Shown: positions 34,765 through 42,516 of the stretch, one piece after another | Numbering within the stretch: the stretch's first letter is position 1 | How the letters are laid out: the number at the start of each line of letters is the position of its first letter | Assembly (NCBI GenBank): GCA_019637075.1 | Contig: JAHBWI010000003.1 | Span: forward strand, 124,001 to 188,000 | Length of the DNA: 64,000 bases | Direction of reading: 5' to 3' | Source of the DNA: Nitrospiraceae bacterium | GTDB lineage: Bacteria; Nitrospirota; Nitrospiria; Nitrospirales; Nitrospiraceae | The notes under the pieces: model-generated | Seen by the model: the letters and a program-made list of their open reading frames with translations, nothing else | Told to the model about the DNA's origin: nothing | Databases searched by the model: none | Made by a program: the position numbers and the translations under genes

Positions 34765-35286
34765 ATGCGAGTCCTGTCCCGAGGGTTGCTGCCTGTATGG
34801 TTCTCCCTTCTGAGTGCCTGCGTTTCTGTCCAAGTTGATCCGCTGACGCCGGTGACGTTCGAGCCTCGCGAAGGCAAGCAGGAAATGGCAACCTTGGAAC
34901 GAGAACCCAACCGCCGTTTCGTGCAGATTGCGCGAATCGTCGCCACGAGCGAACAGGCCAGCGAAGACAGCCTCCGTGACAAGATCATTTCTCGCGCGAA
35001 GGATTTGGGGGCCGATGCGGTGGTGTTGGGGCAGGCTGATGTGCGCCGCTCTTCGGACCGCGGCCCCGTCTATCAATCCACGATGGCATCCGGTGTTCCT
35101 GGTGCGGTCACGAACAATTCCTACCGCAGCAGCTACTGGAACCCCTTTCGGGCCGATGCATGGACGTTTTCCCAGGGAGCTGGAGGCGGCCAAACGTGGA
35201 TGTTGCACATGTCCGGCCTAGCGATCCGGTACGTCACGGAAGAAGAGTGGCGTGCCCTGTCTCAGAAGGCCCCCTCCAAACCCTAG
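34765..35286 (+). CDS. Hypothetical lipoprotein
   Basis: This is 173 residues from the ATG at 34765. The signal sequence ends in the lipobox LLSAC, so it should be lipid-anchored in the envelope. The mature part contains RDKIISRAKDLGADAVVLGQA, a helix-plus-strand motif also seen in several small envelope lipoproteins (for example DUF4156/RcsF-like), then a Tyr/Ser/Asn-rich loop. No named family can be assigned with confidence. It stands alone between intergenic regions. Confidence 0.65.
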   Translation: MRVLSRGLLPVWFSLLSACVSVQVDPLTPVTFEPREGKQEMATLEREPNRRFVQIARIVATSEQASEDSLRDKIISRAKDLGADAVVLGQADVRRSSDRGPVYQSTMASGVPGAVTNNSYRSSYWNPFRADAWTFSQGAGGGQTWMLHMSGLAIRYVTEEEWRALSQKAPSKP

Positions 35287-35600
35287 CCGCTTCCTGATTC
35301 AGGGAACCGCTACCGCCGAGTTGTTCAAGTGAAGTTGGCGGTATCCGGCGGAACATGCTTGCAGCGCCGTGTCGGGAATCCTGCGTCGCAAAATTGTTCG
35401 GGAGGGATCGGTTGCGCTCTCTTGTGCGATGAGCGTATTACCTCTGAAGAGTATGCCGCGCCCTCGGTTCACAGGAGGGAGCGATTCTAGCAACGACCGA
35501 CTGTCGCAGAATGGCACGCGATAGCGTTCGTGTTATGAACACATTGCCGGGAAAAGCATCTACGTATTTTGCGCGCATGCGACAGGCGTTTTGTGTGGAC

Positions 35601-35630
35601 TTGAGTGTCTAGTTTCGCTTAGTATTAAAT
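35601..35630 (+). promoter_or_regulatory. Candidate promoter upstream of the O-antigen exporter
   Basis: TTGAGT (35601-35606), an 18-bp spacer, then TTAAAT (35625-35630). This AT-rich patch stands out in the 513-bp gap 35287-35799, in which I see no gene. It would give a leader of about 160 nt before wzm. Confidence 0.35.
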
Positions 35631-35712
35631 CGTACGCGTGCTGGGCAGTGCAATATAGCTCTGCGATGCTGCCCCATCGATCCGAAACATCATCGTCATC
35701 GGCAGGGTAGCG

Positions 35713-35735
35713 CCTTCAGACGGCGAACCTGAAGG
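35713..35735 (+). promoter_or_regulatory. Leader hairpin with an ops-like GGTAGCG word
   Basis: CCTTCAG and CTGAAGG form a 7-bp stem around a 9-nt loop in the presumed wzm leader. Immediately before it is GGCAGGGTAGCG (35701-35712), which contains the GGTAGCG core of ops/JUMPstart elements (GGCGGTAGCG) found ahead of polysaccharide operons and recognised by RfaH. It is not an exact match. Confidence 0.3.
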
Positions 35736-35799
35736 GGATAGACTTTCTCATTGAACGATTTCGGTGAATGACCGGAAGGGGTCTGGGGAGCCTGTTGAC

Positions 35800-36672
35800 A
35801 TGCGACACAATACGGCCGGTACCGCACCCTTCAACTCGACTGTCAGACGGGCTATGCCCCATGTTCGTATTCGTCCTTCACGGGGTCTCCTCGATCTGGA
35901 TCTTTCTGCTCTGTGGGAGTATCGCGAGCTCATCTATACCCTGGTCTGGCGCGATGTGAAGGTACGCTATAAGCAAGCCGTGCTCGGCATCGGTTGGGCC
36001 ATGTTTCAGCCTGTTGCCACCATGCTCGTCTTCACGGCCGTTTTCCACTATATCGGGAAGGTTCCTTCGGACGGTGCGCCTTATTCGCTGTTCCTGTACG
36101 CCGGCCTCTTGCCTTGGTTTTATGTCGCGCAGGCATTGAGTCGAAGCGGAACAAGTCTGATCGGGGATGCGCCCCTGATCAGCAAAGTCTACTTTCCCCG
36201 CACGATCCTTCCCCTTGCCGCTACCTGTTCCCCGCTCGTGGATTTTCTGTTTGGCTTCGTCGCATTTCTGGGGCTGATGCTGTGGTTCGGCATCATTCCC
36301 GGCGCCAAGATGTTGTTCCTTCCATTTCTGTTGGGGTTGGCGTTCCTGACGACCCTGTCATTGGGGTTGTGGACGTCGGCGATGAATGTCCGGTATCGCG
36401 ACGTCGGGCACATTCTGCCGATTTTCATTCAGCTCTGGATGTTTCTGTCACCCGTTCTCTATCCGGTGAGCAAGGTCCCCGAAGCGTGGCGGGGGATCTA
36501 TGCCCTGAATCCACTGGTGTGCGTCATCGAGGGTTTTCGGTGGGCGTTGCTTCCTGGTTATCGGGTGGATTTTCCGGTCTTCTTGCCGAGCGTCGGGATT
36601 GTGCTGTTCTTGTTGGTTGGCGGATTGATTTATTTCCGGTCCATGGAACGGACCTTCGCCGATATCATCTGA
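35800..36672 (+). CDS. O-antigen/polysaccharide ABC transporter permease (Wzm type)
   Basis: This is 290 residues from the ATG at 35800, which has GGGGAG 9 nt upstream; a GTG at 35764 lacks a ribosome-binding site. It is an ABC-2 permease with WRDVKVRYKQAVLGIGWAMFQP before the first helix and about six membrane segments, closing with YFRSMERTFADII, typical of Wzm/RfbA-type exporters. It forms the inner-membrane channel that exports lipid-linked polysaccharide. The ATPase gene follows after 9 bp. No glycosyltransferases are nearby. Confidence 0.88.
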   Translation: MRHNTAGTAPFNSTVRRAMPHVRIRPSRGLLDLDLSALWEYRELIYTLVWRDVKVRYKQAVLGIGWAMFQPVATMLVFTAVFHYIGKVPSDGAPYSLFLYAGLLPWFYVAQALSRSGTSLIGDAPLISKVYFPRTILPLAATCSPLVDFLFGFVAFLGLMLWFGIIPGAKMLFLPFLLGLAFLTTLSLGLWTSAMNVRYRDVGHILPIFIQLWMFLSPVLYPVSKVPEAWRGIYALNPLVCVIEGFRWALLPGYRVDFPVFLPSVGIVLFLLVGGLIYFRSMERTFADII

Positions 36673-36681
36673 GTACTGCGC

Positions 36682-37944
36682 ATGGGAAATCTCGCCATCA
36701 CCGTCGATCGTCTGTCGAAGCAATATCGGCTGGGCGCAGCCCGAGTTCGACACAACACGCTCCGTGACCATCTGATGTCGGGGCTAAGGACGATCGCACG
36801 CTGGGGGAGGGGATACGGTCAGAATGATTCCGCGTTCTGGGCCCTAAAGGATGTGAGTTTCGAGGTGCCTCACGGTGAGGTGCTCGGAGTGATCGGCCAC
36901 AATGGGGCGGGCAAGAGCACGCTGCTGAAAGTTTTGTCGCGTATTACTCATCCCACGTCCGGCGCCGCCGACGTCTATGGTCGCGTGAGTTCACTTCTGG
37001 AAGTGGGAACCGGCTTCCATTCGGAATTGACCGGGCGGGAGAATATCTTTCTCAACGCCGCCATGTTGGGTATGCGGCGTTGGGAGGTGCAGCGTAAGTT
37101 CGACGAGATCGTGGCGTTTTCGGGCGTCGAGGCATTCATCGATACGCCGGTGAAGCGTTACTCAAGCGGCATGTATGTCAGGCTGGCATTCGCGGTGGCC
37201 GCGCATCTGGAGCCGGAAATTTTGATCGTCGACGAAGTGCTCGCCGTCGGTGACGCCAGCTTCCAGCAAAAATGCTTGGGAAAGATGGAAGAAGTGAGTC
37301 GAAGCGGTCGCACGATCTTGATCGTGAGCCACAATATGACCGTCATCGAGGGATTGTGTCAGCGTGCCCTTCTGTTGGAAAAGGGCCGGGTGGTTAAGGC
37401 CGGGCCTGCTCGGGAGGTTGTCGAGGGCTATGCCGACGGGATTGCCGGATTGGCCAGTTCGCCGATTGACGAGCGGCCTGATCGTGTGGGGCTGGGTGAG
37501 ATTCAACTGACCCAAATTGAACTGTACGATGCGGCAGGGAAGCAGGTCGTGGCGGGCATGACGGGACGTGATCTGGTCATCCGTATGCACTATCGGTGTC
37601 TGAAGAATCAGGAGTTTTTGAACTGCCGCGTGAGTATCTCGGTGAATGGCCGAAAAGGGCACGACTTGTTCGTCTTATCGACGGATATCGTCGATCCGAC
37701 GCCGCTCACCTTGAAGGGTGAGGGGTATGTGGATTTTGTGCTCCCCGAATTGCCCCTGACCGGGGGGGCCTACTTTTTCCAGTCCTACATCGAGTCAAAC
37801 GGCCACGCACAAGATTGGATTAGGAACGTGGCGCCCTTGACGGTGATGGACGCCGACTATTATGGGACCGGAAAACTGTGTCCTCCCGGGTGGGAAGCCT
37901 GTGGCGTCCTCGTCAAATATCGCTGGAACCTTGTGCAGCCGTGA
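36682..37944 (+). CDS. O-antigen/polysaccharide ABC transporter ATP-binding protein (Wzt type)
   Basis: A 420-residue protein. The NBD has Walker A GHNGAGKST (72-80), a signature YSSGMYVRLAFA and Walker B ILIVDEVLAVGD, all characteristic of the polysaccharide-export subfamily. Residues from about 255 form an extra beta-rich C-terminal domain (LGEIQLTQIELYDAAG, GEGYVDFVLPELPLTGGAYFF) like the carbohydrate-binding domain of Wzt proteins, which recognises the end of the chain to be exported. It pairs with the permease just upstream. Confidence 0.92.
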   Translation: MGNLAITVDRLSKQYRLGAARVRHNTLRDHLMSGLRTIARWGRGYGQNDSAFWALKDVSFEVPHGEVLGVIGHNGAGKSTLLKVLSRITHPTSGAADVYGRVSSLLEVGTGFHSELTGRENIFLNAAMLGMRRWEVQRKFDEIVAFSGVEAFIDTPVKRYSSGMYVRLAFAVAAHLEPEILIVDEVLAVGDASFQQKCLGKMEEVSRSGRTILIVSHNMTVIEGLCQRALLLEKGRVVKAGPAREVVEGYADGIAGLASSPIDERPDRVGLGEIQLTQIELYDAAGKQVVAGMTGRDLVIRMHYRCLKNQEFLNCRVSISVNGRKGHDLFVLSTDIVDPTPLTLKGEGYVDFVLPELPLTGGAYFFQSYIESNGHAQDWIRNVAPLTVMDADYYGTGKLCPPGWEACGVLVKYRWNLVQP

Positions 37945-38149
37945 TCATGGTCATCGCACGACGGCATCATGCCGTGGTTGTCGAATCGATACTCCGCGCT
38001 CGTTCGTGCTTCGAGGGACCCGCCTGGATCAAGTCCGATCAGTTGCGTGGATGCCATTCGGCGTTGTCTCGTCGGAGGTAACGTGTCTCGCTGGCCTCGC
38101 GCAGTTCCTGCTGCGAAAACTCGCTCTTCCATAGGCGTCCACACGAACT

Positions 38150-38164
38150 CGACATATAATGTCG
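38150..38164 (+). promoter_or_regulatory. Palindrome containing a consensus -10 hexamer
   Basis: CGACAT-ATA-ATGTCG is a 6+6 palindrome that contains a perfect TATAAT (38155-38160). It lies 25-39 bp before the small coiled-coil gene. No good -35 is seen. It may be a regulated promoter. The rest of 37945-38188 has a short palindrome (acggcatcatgccgt, 37961-37975) and no gene. Confidence 0.35.
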
Positions 38165-38188
38165 GTAGGCGTGCGGACGGAGTGGTGA

Positions 38189-38392
38189 ATGCAGGCGAGG
38201 CCCGAGGGGCACGAACTAGCGCAACTCGAACTAGCGGGACTGAAGCGCTCGCTGCAATGGACGGAGATCCAGCGGGAACAACTCCTGGATCGACTCGATA
38301 TTCTCCGGCTCGAAAACCAGCGCCTCCAAGACCGCGTCGACGACCTCGAACGCCGGCTGGCCGAGTTGCGGCAGCAGCAACCGCTCTTTTAG
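38189..38392 (+). CDS. Small coiled-coil protein
   Basis: A 67-residue protein, nearly all one helix, with a strong heptad pattern of leucines (LAQLELAGLKRSL, LLDRLDILRLENQRLQDRVDDLERRLAEL). It has no cysteines or membrane segment. It looks like a dimerisation protein similar in scale to ZapB or SlyX-type coiled coils, but no specific family is claimed. The ATG follows ACGGAGTGGTGA. It is co-directional with the gene at 38456, 63 bp downstream. Confidence 0.6.
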   Translation: MQARPEGHELAQLELAGLKRSLQWTEIQREQLLDRLDILRLENQRLQDRVDDLERRLAELRQQQPLF

Positions 38393-38455
38393 CGCAGGCT
38401 GTGCGCGCGGCTCCTTTCCGACCCCCTTCCTACTGCTTCTCTCCGTGGTAGGACA

Positions 38456-39265
38456 ATGAAGTATCCGATCCAAACAATCGAAGATCTGCGTTGGTTCCTG
38501 GCCCACACCCAAGGCTTCCGTGGCGGGTATGTGACCGATCTCCATCTGTCTAAGCGCAGACTGTTCGACGAAGTATCCGGCCGAGAGGTGCTGGTCGGGA
38601 CGGTGGTCACACTCGTCATTCGCTACCATACATCCGGAGTACTGCGCGTGGCGAAGTTGACGTTCAGCGGCGTGAGTGACATTTCGGTCTTAGAGCAAGA
38701 GGGGGCCGATTGTTCCGTCCTCGGCGTGATTCAGGCGGAGTTCAGTGAGGGGCACTTGCGATTCTGGTTCGATCCGCAAGGTAAGTTGTACGTCGTATGC
38801 GAGGAAGCCTTTCTGGAGGAAGTGTCCAGCCCGCGAAGCGAATTGGGGATGGAGGCGAGCATGGCGCAATGGGTATTTCAGGCGGATGAGGCGGATGCGC
38901 CGACCGTCGAGTGGCTCCTCGACGCACTGGACGAGGCGGGGTTGCCTTCTGTATGGAAGCCGGTGGGGCAGGAGAGGAAGCGGCCGGCGGTGGTGCGCTG
39001 GGAGGGCGATCTCACTGCACCTGCGGCGGATGAAGGGCGGGCCGCGTCGGTGTCAATCCAGGCCTACGGGCCGCTGGATGGCGCGGGGTTCGGCATCCGC
39101 CTACGCACGAACGAAGACGCCGGCCGGCAGAGCGGACAATTGCTCGCCGTCGTGGCGGATATCGTCACGCGACATTTCTCAGGGACTTGCCTGGTCGGGC
39201 AGACCCTCCTCTCTCATGAGGAGTGGGCGAACTGGAAGTCATTGGGGAGCGGAGGGCGGGGCTGA
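38456..39265 (+). CDS. Hypothetical protein
   Basis: A 269-residue soluble protein that I do not recognise. The first ~140 residues look beta-rich (EVLVGTVVTLVIRYHTSGVL, VLGVIQAEFSEGHLRFWFD), followed by a helix (about 140-170, PTVEWLLDALDEAGLP) and a second mixed domain. No catalytic motif or signal peptide is seen. It is convergent with the methyltransferase gene. Coding is supported by length and context. Confidence 0.65.
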   Translation: MKYPIQTIEDLRWFLAHTQGFRGGYVTDLHLSKRRLFDEVSGREVLVGTVVTLVIRYHTSGVLRVAKLTFSGVSDISVLEQEGADCSVLGVIQAEFSEGHLRFWFDPQGKLYVVCEEAFLEEVSSPRSELGMEASMAQWVFQADEADAPTVEWLLDALDEAGLPSVWKPVGQERKRPAVVRWEGDLTAPAADEGRAASVSIQAYGPLDGAGFGIRLRTNEDAGRQSGQLLAVVADIVTRHFSGTCLVGQTLLSHEEWANWKSLGSGGRG

Positions 39266-39290
39266 CGGCGCTGTCTTTGCCGCAGACTGG

Positions 39291-39971
39291 CTAATTGACG
39301 TGCCCGTTCCTCGCGTAGCTCTTGCCATTCCCGTTCATGTGTCCGTTCATCCCGTTCTTGCCGTTGACGCACTCCACGAGATGCCAGAACTTCAGCGGGT
39401 TCACCTTTTCCTTGCGGGCCACCTTTAAGGTCGTGCCTTCAAGGACGGTATTGAGGGAGAGGTCGGTGCGGAATCCGATGTGCTTGCACAGCGGCGAGAT
39501 GACCTTTTCCACTGCGGCAATCAGCTTGTTGCCGTTGCTGAAATGATTGAGCATGATGATGCGGCCGCCTGGTTTGCAGACGCGGATCATCTCGTTGACC
39601 ACCTTCCGGTAGTCCGGAACGGCCGTGACGACATAGGCCGCCATGACGGTGTCGAAGGTGTCATCTGCGAATTCCATCTTGCCGGCATCCATCAACATCA
39701 ACCGAACATGGTCGAGGTGATAATGCGACTGGCGCTCCCGGGCTTTCGCGAGCATTCCGGCCGAGAGGTCGATGCCCGTCACCTCGCAGTTGCGGGGGTA
39801 ATAGGATAAGGCGATACCAGTGCCGACGCCGACTTCAAGGATCTTTTCGGCAGGGCGGATCTTGAGGTTCCGGACTGCGGCTTCTCGCGATTCGTGGAAA
39901 ATCTTTCCGAAGATGTGGTCGTAAACTCCGGAGTAGCTGGTGTACACACGTTCAACTTTCGCGAGATCCAT
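39291..39971 (-). CDS. SAM-dependent methyltransferase, PmtA/UbiE-like
   Basis: A 226-residue class-I methyltransferase: SAM motif I ILEVGVGTG, acidic loop TGIDLSAGMLAKARER, motif IV DTFDTVMAAYVVTAVPD and CKPGGRIIMLNHF. The opening YDHIFGKIFHESREAAVRNL resembles bacterial phosphatidylethanolamine N-methyltransferases (PmtA), so lipid methylation is a reasonable guess. An unusual Asn/Gly-rich tail occupies the last ~24 residues (NGKNGMNGHMNGNGKS and on). It is a single minus-strand gene with a long palindrome just upstream. Confidence 0.83.
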   Translation of the reverse strand: MDLAKVERVYTSYSGVYDHIFGKIFHESREAAVRNLKIRPAEKILEVGVGTGIALSYYPRNCEVTGIDLSAGMLAKARERQSHYHLDHVRLMLMDAGKMEFADDTFDTVMAAYVVTAVPDYRKVVNEMIRVCKPGGRIIMLNHFSNGNKLIAAVEKVISPLCKHIGFRTDLSLNTVLEGTTLKVARKEKVNPLKFWHLVECVNGKNGMNGHMNGNGKSYARNGHVN

Positions 39972-39987
39972 CGTCCCTCCGCAAATT

Positions 39988-40042
39988 CACACGCCTCAAG
40001 AAGCACACTCCACAGTAGGGGAGTGTGATGGTTTGAGGTGTG
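39988..40042. repeat. Long imperfect hairpin upstream of the methyltransferase gene
   Basis: CACACgCCTCA...CACACTCC (39988-40011) pairs with GGAGTGTG...TGAGGtGTG (40020-40042) around a short loop; the inner stem CACACTCC/GGAGTGTG is perfect. A run of seven A follows at about 40050-40056. It lies 17 bp upstream of the minus-strand methyltransferase start, so it may be part of its leader. The remaining gap to 40225 shows no gene. Confidence 0.45.
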
Positions 40043-40225
40043 GCAGTGGAAAAAAATCTATGAAGCCGGGAATGTGGCCCGATACAGCGAAGGCAACTGC
40101 CCGGATAGAAACGAGCCTAATGTAGCCAAAGCTCTACGGGGAGTCAACTGGTTCCTCCGGTTTTTCCGCCCGCTCGGTGCCCTTGGACTTGATTCTCCAA
40201 GAGACGCTGTGGGAAGTTGCGCGCT

Positions 40226-40882
40226 ATGGTGTTGGCGGGTGCTTTTGCGATCGTACTCTTCATCGGGCTCATCATCGGGGATTGGGCGTATTTCATCCGC
40301 CTCACCTCGGATGCCAGTCGGTACGGGTATGCGCTGGGGCGGACTCATGAGCGCTGCACGGCCTTAACCGAATCGGCACTATTGCAACGCTTCGACGGCA
40401 ACGGTGTCTTGTCGCTTCCGCACGGCGTGGCTCGGATCTTCCCCGAAGCAAAACGAATTCTGGTTCGCCCGACGTATCGATTACTGTCGATGCGCTTTCG
40501 CACGGCTTGGCCGATCAAAGGTTCGGTCGAGTGGACGGCAGCTGCCGAAGGCGCCGGTGTCGACTTGACCTGCGTGAAACGCGTGCCGTGGTCGTCGGCC
40601 CTGTTGACGCTGTCGTGGTTCGGGCTGGTGGGCTTTGGAACTTTGGGGTTTCTGATCAGCTTCGTGAGGGAAGGCGGCCTCTCTTCCCTGGGTGGTGTGC
40701 TCCTGGGCGTTGGTGTGACGGGAGTGGGGTTGATCGTCTTGGCCTTCGGGCTCTTGACGCTGGCGGTGGCCTATCGCCTGGAGAATACCAGACTGCTGTT
40801 GGTATACGACGAATTCCGCGAAGCGACTTTAGGCGCGGGGACGCCCCCCGGCTCGCCGCCCGCTGAGAAGGCCGGCCGATAG
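40226..40882 (+). CDS. Hypothetical membrane protein
   Basis: This is 218 residues from the ATG at 40226 (a TTG nine bases earlier is an alternative). Hydrophobic helices are at the N-terminus (LAGAFAIVLFIGLIIGDWAYF) and in a pair near 132-190 (LVGFGTLGFLISFV, LLGVGVTGVGLIVLAFGLLTLAVA), with a soluble domain of about 90 residues between them that contains a conserved-looking RFRTAWPIKGSVEW strand. It has a Pro/Gly-rich tail. No family was recognised. Confidence 0.6.
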   Translation: MVLAGAFAIVLFIGLIIGDWAYFIRLTSDASRYGYALGRTHERCTALTESALLQRFDGNGVLSLPHGVARIFPEAKRILVRPTYRLLSMRFRTAWPIKGSVEWTAAAEGAGVDLTCVKRVPWSSALLTLSWFGLVGFGTLGFLISFVREGGLSSLGGVLLGVGVTGVGLIVLAFGLLTLAVAYRLENTRLLLVYDEFREATLGAGTPPGSPPAEKAGR

Positions 40883-40897
40883 CTACGGCGTTGATCC

Positions 40898-41254
40898 CTA
40901 GGGGCGGGAGAGGTAAATCTCGAGGAGCTGATCGAAGTCCGAGGGCAGGTCGAGGTTTTGGCGGGAGCGTGCGAGTCCGGCGATGATGCCGCGATGTTTT
41001 TGGCTGAGCCCCGATTCGACGAAGGCCGCCCGATACTCGACCCAGCGCAACGTGGAGTCGGAGCTGAGGCGCTGCAGGTCTTCCGGGCTTAACGATTTGA
41101 GTTTGGCGGTCAGCCGTGCGAGCGCTTTTTCCACACTGTCATACGGTGGGGCGAGTTTCAGCCCGCGGTAGAATACCTCGAGACGTTCACGGAATTCGTC
41201 CCGCAGCTGCTCGACGGTCCCCGCGCTCTTCTGTTGTCCGGATGTCTGTCCCAC
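40898..41254 (-). CDS. Hypothetical small helical protein
   Basis: A 118-residue protein, charged and mainly helical (EQLRDEFRERLEVFYRGLKL, VEKALARLTAKLKSLSPEDLQRL), without signal peptide, cysteines or membrane segments. I do not recognise a family. It is convergent with the membrane-protein gene (15-bp gap) and divergent from the lipoprotein gene at 41386. Confidence 0.55.
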   Translation of the reverse strand: MGQTSGQQKSAGTVEQLRDEFRERLEVFYRGLKLAPPYDSVEKALARLTAKLKSLSPEDLQRLSSDSTLRWVEYRAAFVESGLSQKHRGIIAGLARSRQNLDLPSDFDQLLEIYLSRP

Positions 41255-41385
41255 CCTGTGTGCTCCCAGCCGATCCTCGGTGACGGCAGCTTACGGCAGG
41301 AGCGGGTGATGGCGCAATGCGTTTGATTTGAAACGTGCAGTCCTATTCGTGTCGTGTTTTTCTCTTTATATATGTGGAGGTGGTC

Positions 41386-41868
41386 ATGGGGATGCGTATG
41401 GTGACGATAGTGATCGGATTGTTGCTGATGGGCCTGACCGGATGTTCCGGTCACCATCATGGAGCCTATGGTGGCGGTAAAGGCGACTACTATTGGGACA
41501 AAGCCGGCAAGGATGTCGGGTCTTTGGTGGAGAAGCACGTCAAGGATCCTGAAAAGGTCAAGCAGGTGAATGCGGTGATGGGCGAGATCATCGTGGAGAT
41601 CAAGACGTCACGAGAGCAGAATCGCCAGTACCACCGTAGACTTTATGAGCTGAATGCGCAGTACGATGCGGCGCCGGAGGAGTTCACCAAAATATTGGAC
41701 GAGTTGAACAACAGCCGGATGCGGTCGGCCGCGAAGATTCTCGGGTTGCGATTCAAGATGAAGAACCTGCTCTCTGCGGAGGAGTGGAAAGCCTTGTCGG
41801 ATGAGATGAAGAGTTACGGGAGCCGCTATTACGGGAAGTCCCCGGAGGGTGCCCACGGCGCCTCGTAA
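41386..41868 (+). CDS. Hypothetical lipoprotein with a helical, Spy/CpxP-like mature part
   Basis: This is 160 residues from the ATG at 41386, which has a GGAGG site 6 nt before it. The signal sequence ends in the lipobox LTGC and is followed by SGHHHGAYGGG, a His/Gly-rich stretch that could bind metal. The mature part is helical with a heavy charge pattern (EIKTSREQNRQYHRRLYELN, ILDELNNSRMRSAAKI), reminiscent of the LTXXQ-type periplasmic proteins Spy and CpxP. The role is unknown and the envelope location is inferred from the lipobox. Confidence 0.65.
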   Translation: MGMRMVTIVIGLLLMGLTGCSGHHHGAYGGGKGDYYWDKAGKDVGSLVEKHVKDPEKVKQVNAVMGEIIVEIKTSREQNRQYHRRLYELNAQYDAAPEEFTKILDELNNSRMRSAAKILGLRFKMKNLLSAEEWKALSDEMKSYGSRYYGKSPEGAHGAS

Positions 41869-41871
41869 CCG

Positions 41872-42495
41872 CTACGGAGACGAGAGCCCCGGGAAGTGAC
41901 TCAGGCCCGGTTGATGATTGAGGAAAAGCAGGTGGGCGGGTTGTTCCGAGAGGTCCAACCCGCTCACCGACACATGGTCGATGCGGGCCCGTCGCAAATC
42001 TGAGAGGTTCATGTGTAGGTAGTGGGCGAGGATGGCGCGGATGACGTCACCGTGCGAGACGAATACGTGGGGCCCGGTCTTGCCTGATCGAAGTCCTTGC
42101 TCCACAGCGGCGACAGCCCGCCGTTGCACCTCCCGCAGTGTTTCGCCTCCCTCGGGTCTGGCCTCATCCGGCTTACGGTACCAGTCTCGTTTCGCCGGAT
42201 CATCGGCGAAGTCCCGCCAGTAGCGATTGATCCATCGTCCGACACCGATTTCGCTCAAGCCCGAAAGTGTCTCGACGTCGACGGCGGCGGCGGCCCCGAG
42301 GATAGCGGCCGTTTGCACGGCTCGCAGGACGGGACTGGCAAACAGACTGCCGATCCCGGAGCGGGCCAAGACCTGCGCGACTTCGTGGGCTCGACGCTCT
42401 CCTTCGGCATTGAGGGGAATGGGCTGATCGCCCATGACCCGGCCTTCGCGGTTCCAATCGGTTTCGCCGTGTCGGATCAGGAACACGATAGCCAT
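41872..42495 (-). CDS. Histidine phosphatase family protein (GpmB/CobC-like)
   Basis: This is 207 residues from the ATG at 42495 (MAIVFLIRHGETDWN); the frame extends five codons upstream. It has the RHGETDWNREGRVMGDQPIPLN phospho-His region, the ARPEGGETLREV block and the second-His motif FVSHGDVIRAIL. Unlike gpmA at 7726 it lacks the bisphosphoglycerate-mutase segments, so it is a broad phosphatase or alpha-ribazole-phosphatase-like enzyme. It is the last gene of a minus-strand run. Confidence 0.85.
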   Translation of the reverse strand: MAIVFLIRHGETDWNREGRVMGDQPIPLNAEGERRAHEVAQVLARSGIGSLFASPVLRAVQTAAILGAAAAVDVETLSGLSEIGVGRWINRYWRDFADDPAKRDWYRKPDEARPEGGETLREVQRRAVAAVEQGLRSGKTGPHVFVSHGDVIRAILAHYLHMNLSDLRRARIDHVSVSGLDLSEQPAHLLFLNHQPGLSHFPGLSSP

Positions 42496-42516
42496 GGACC
42501 CCCTCATCACTGTCGG

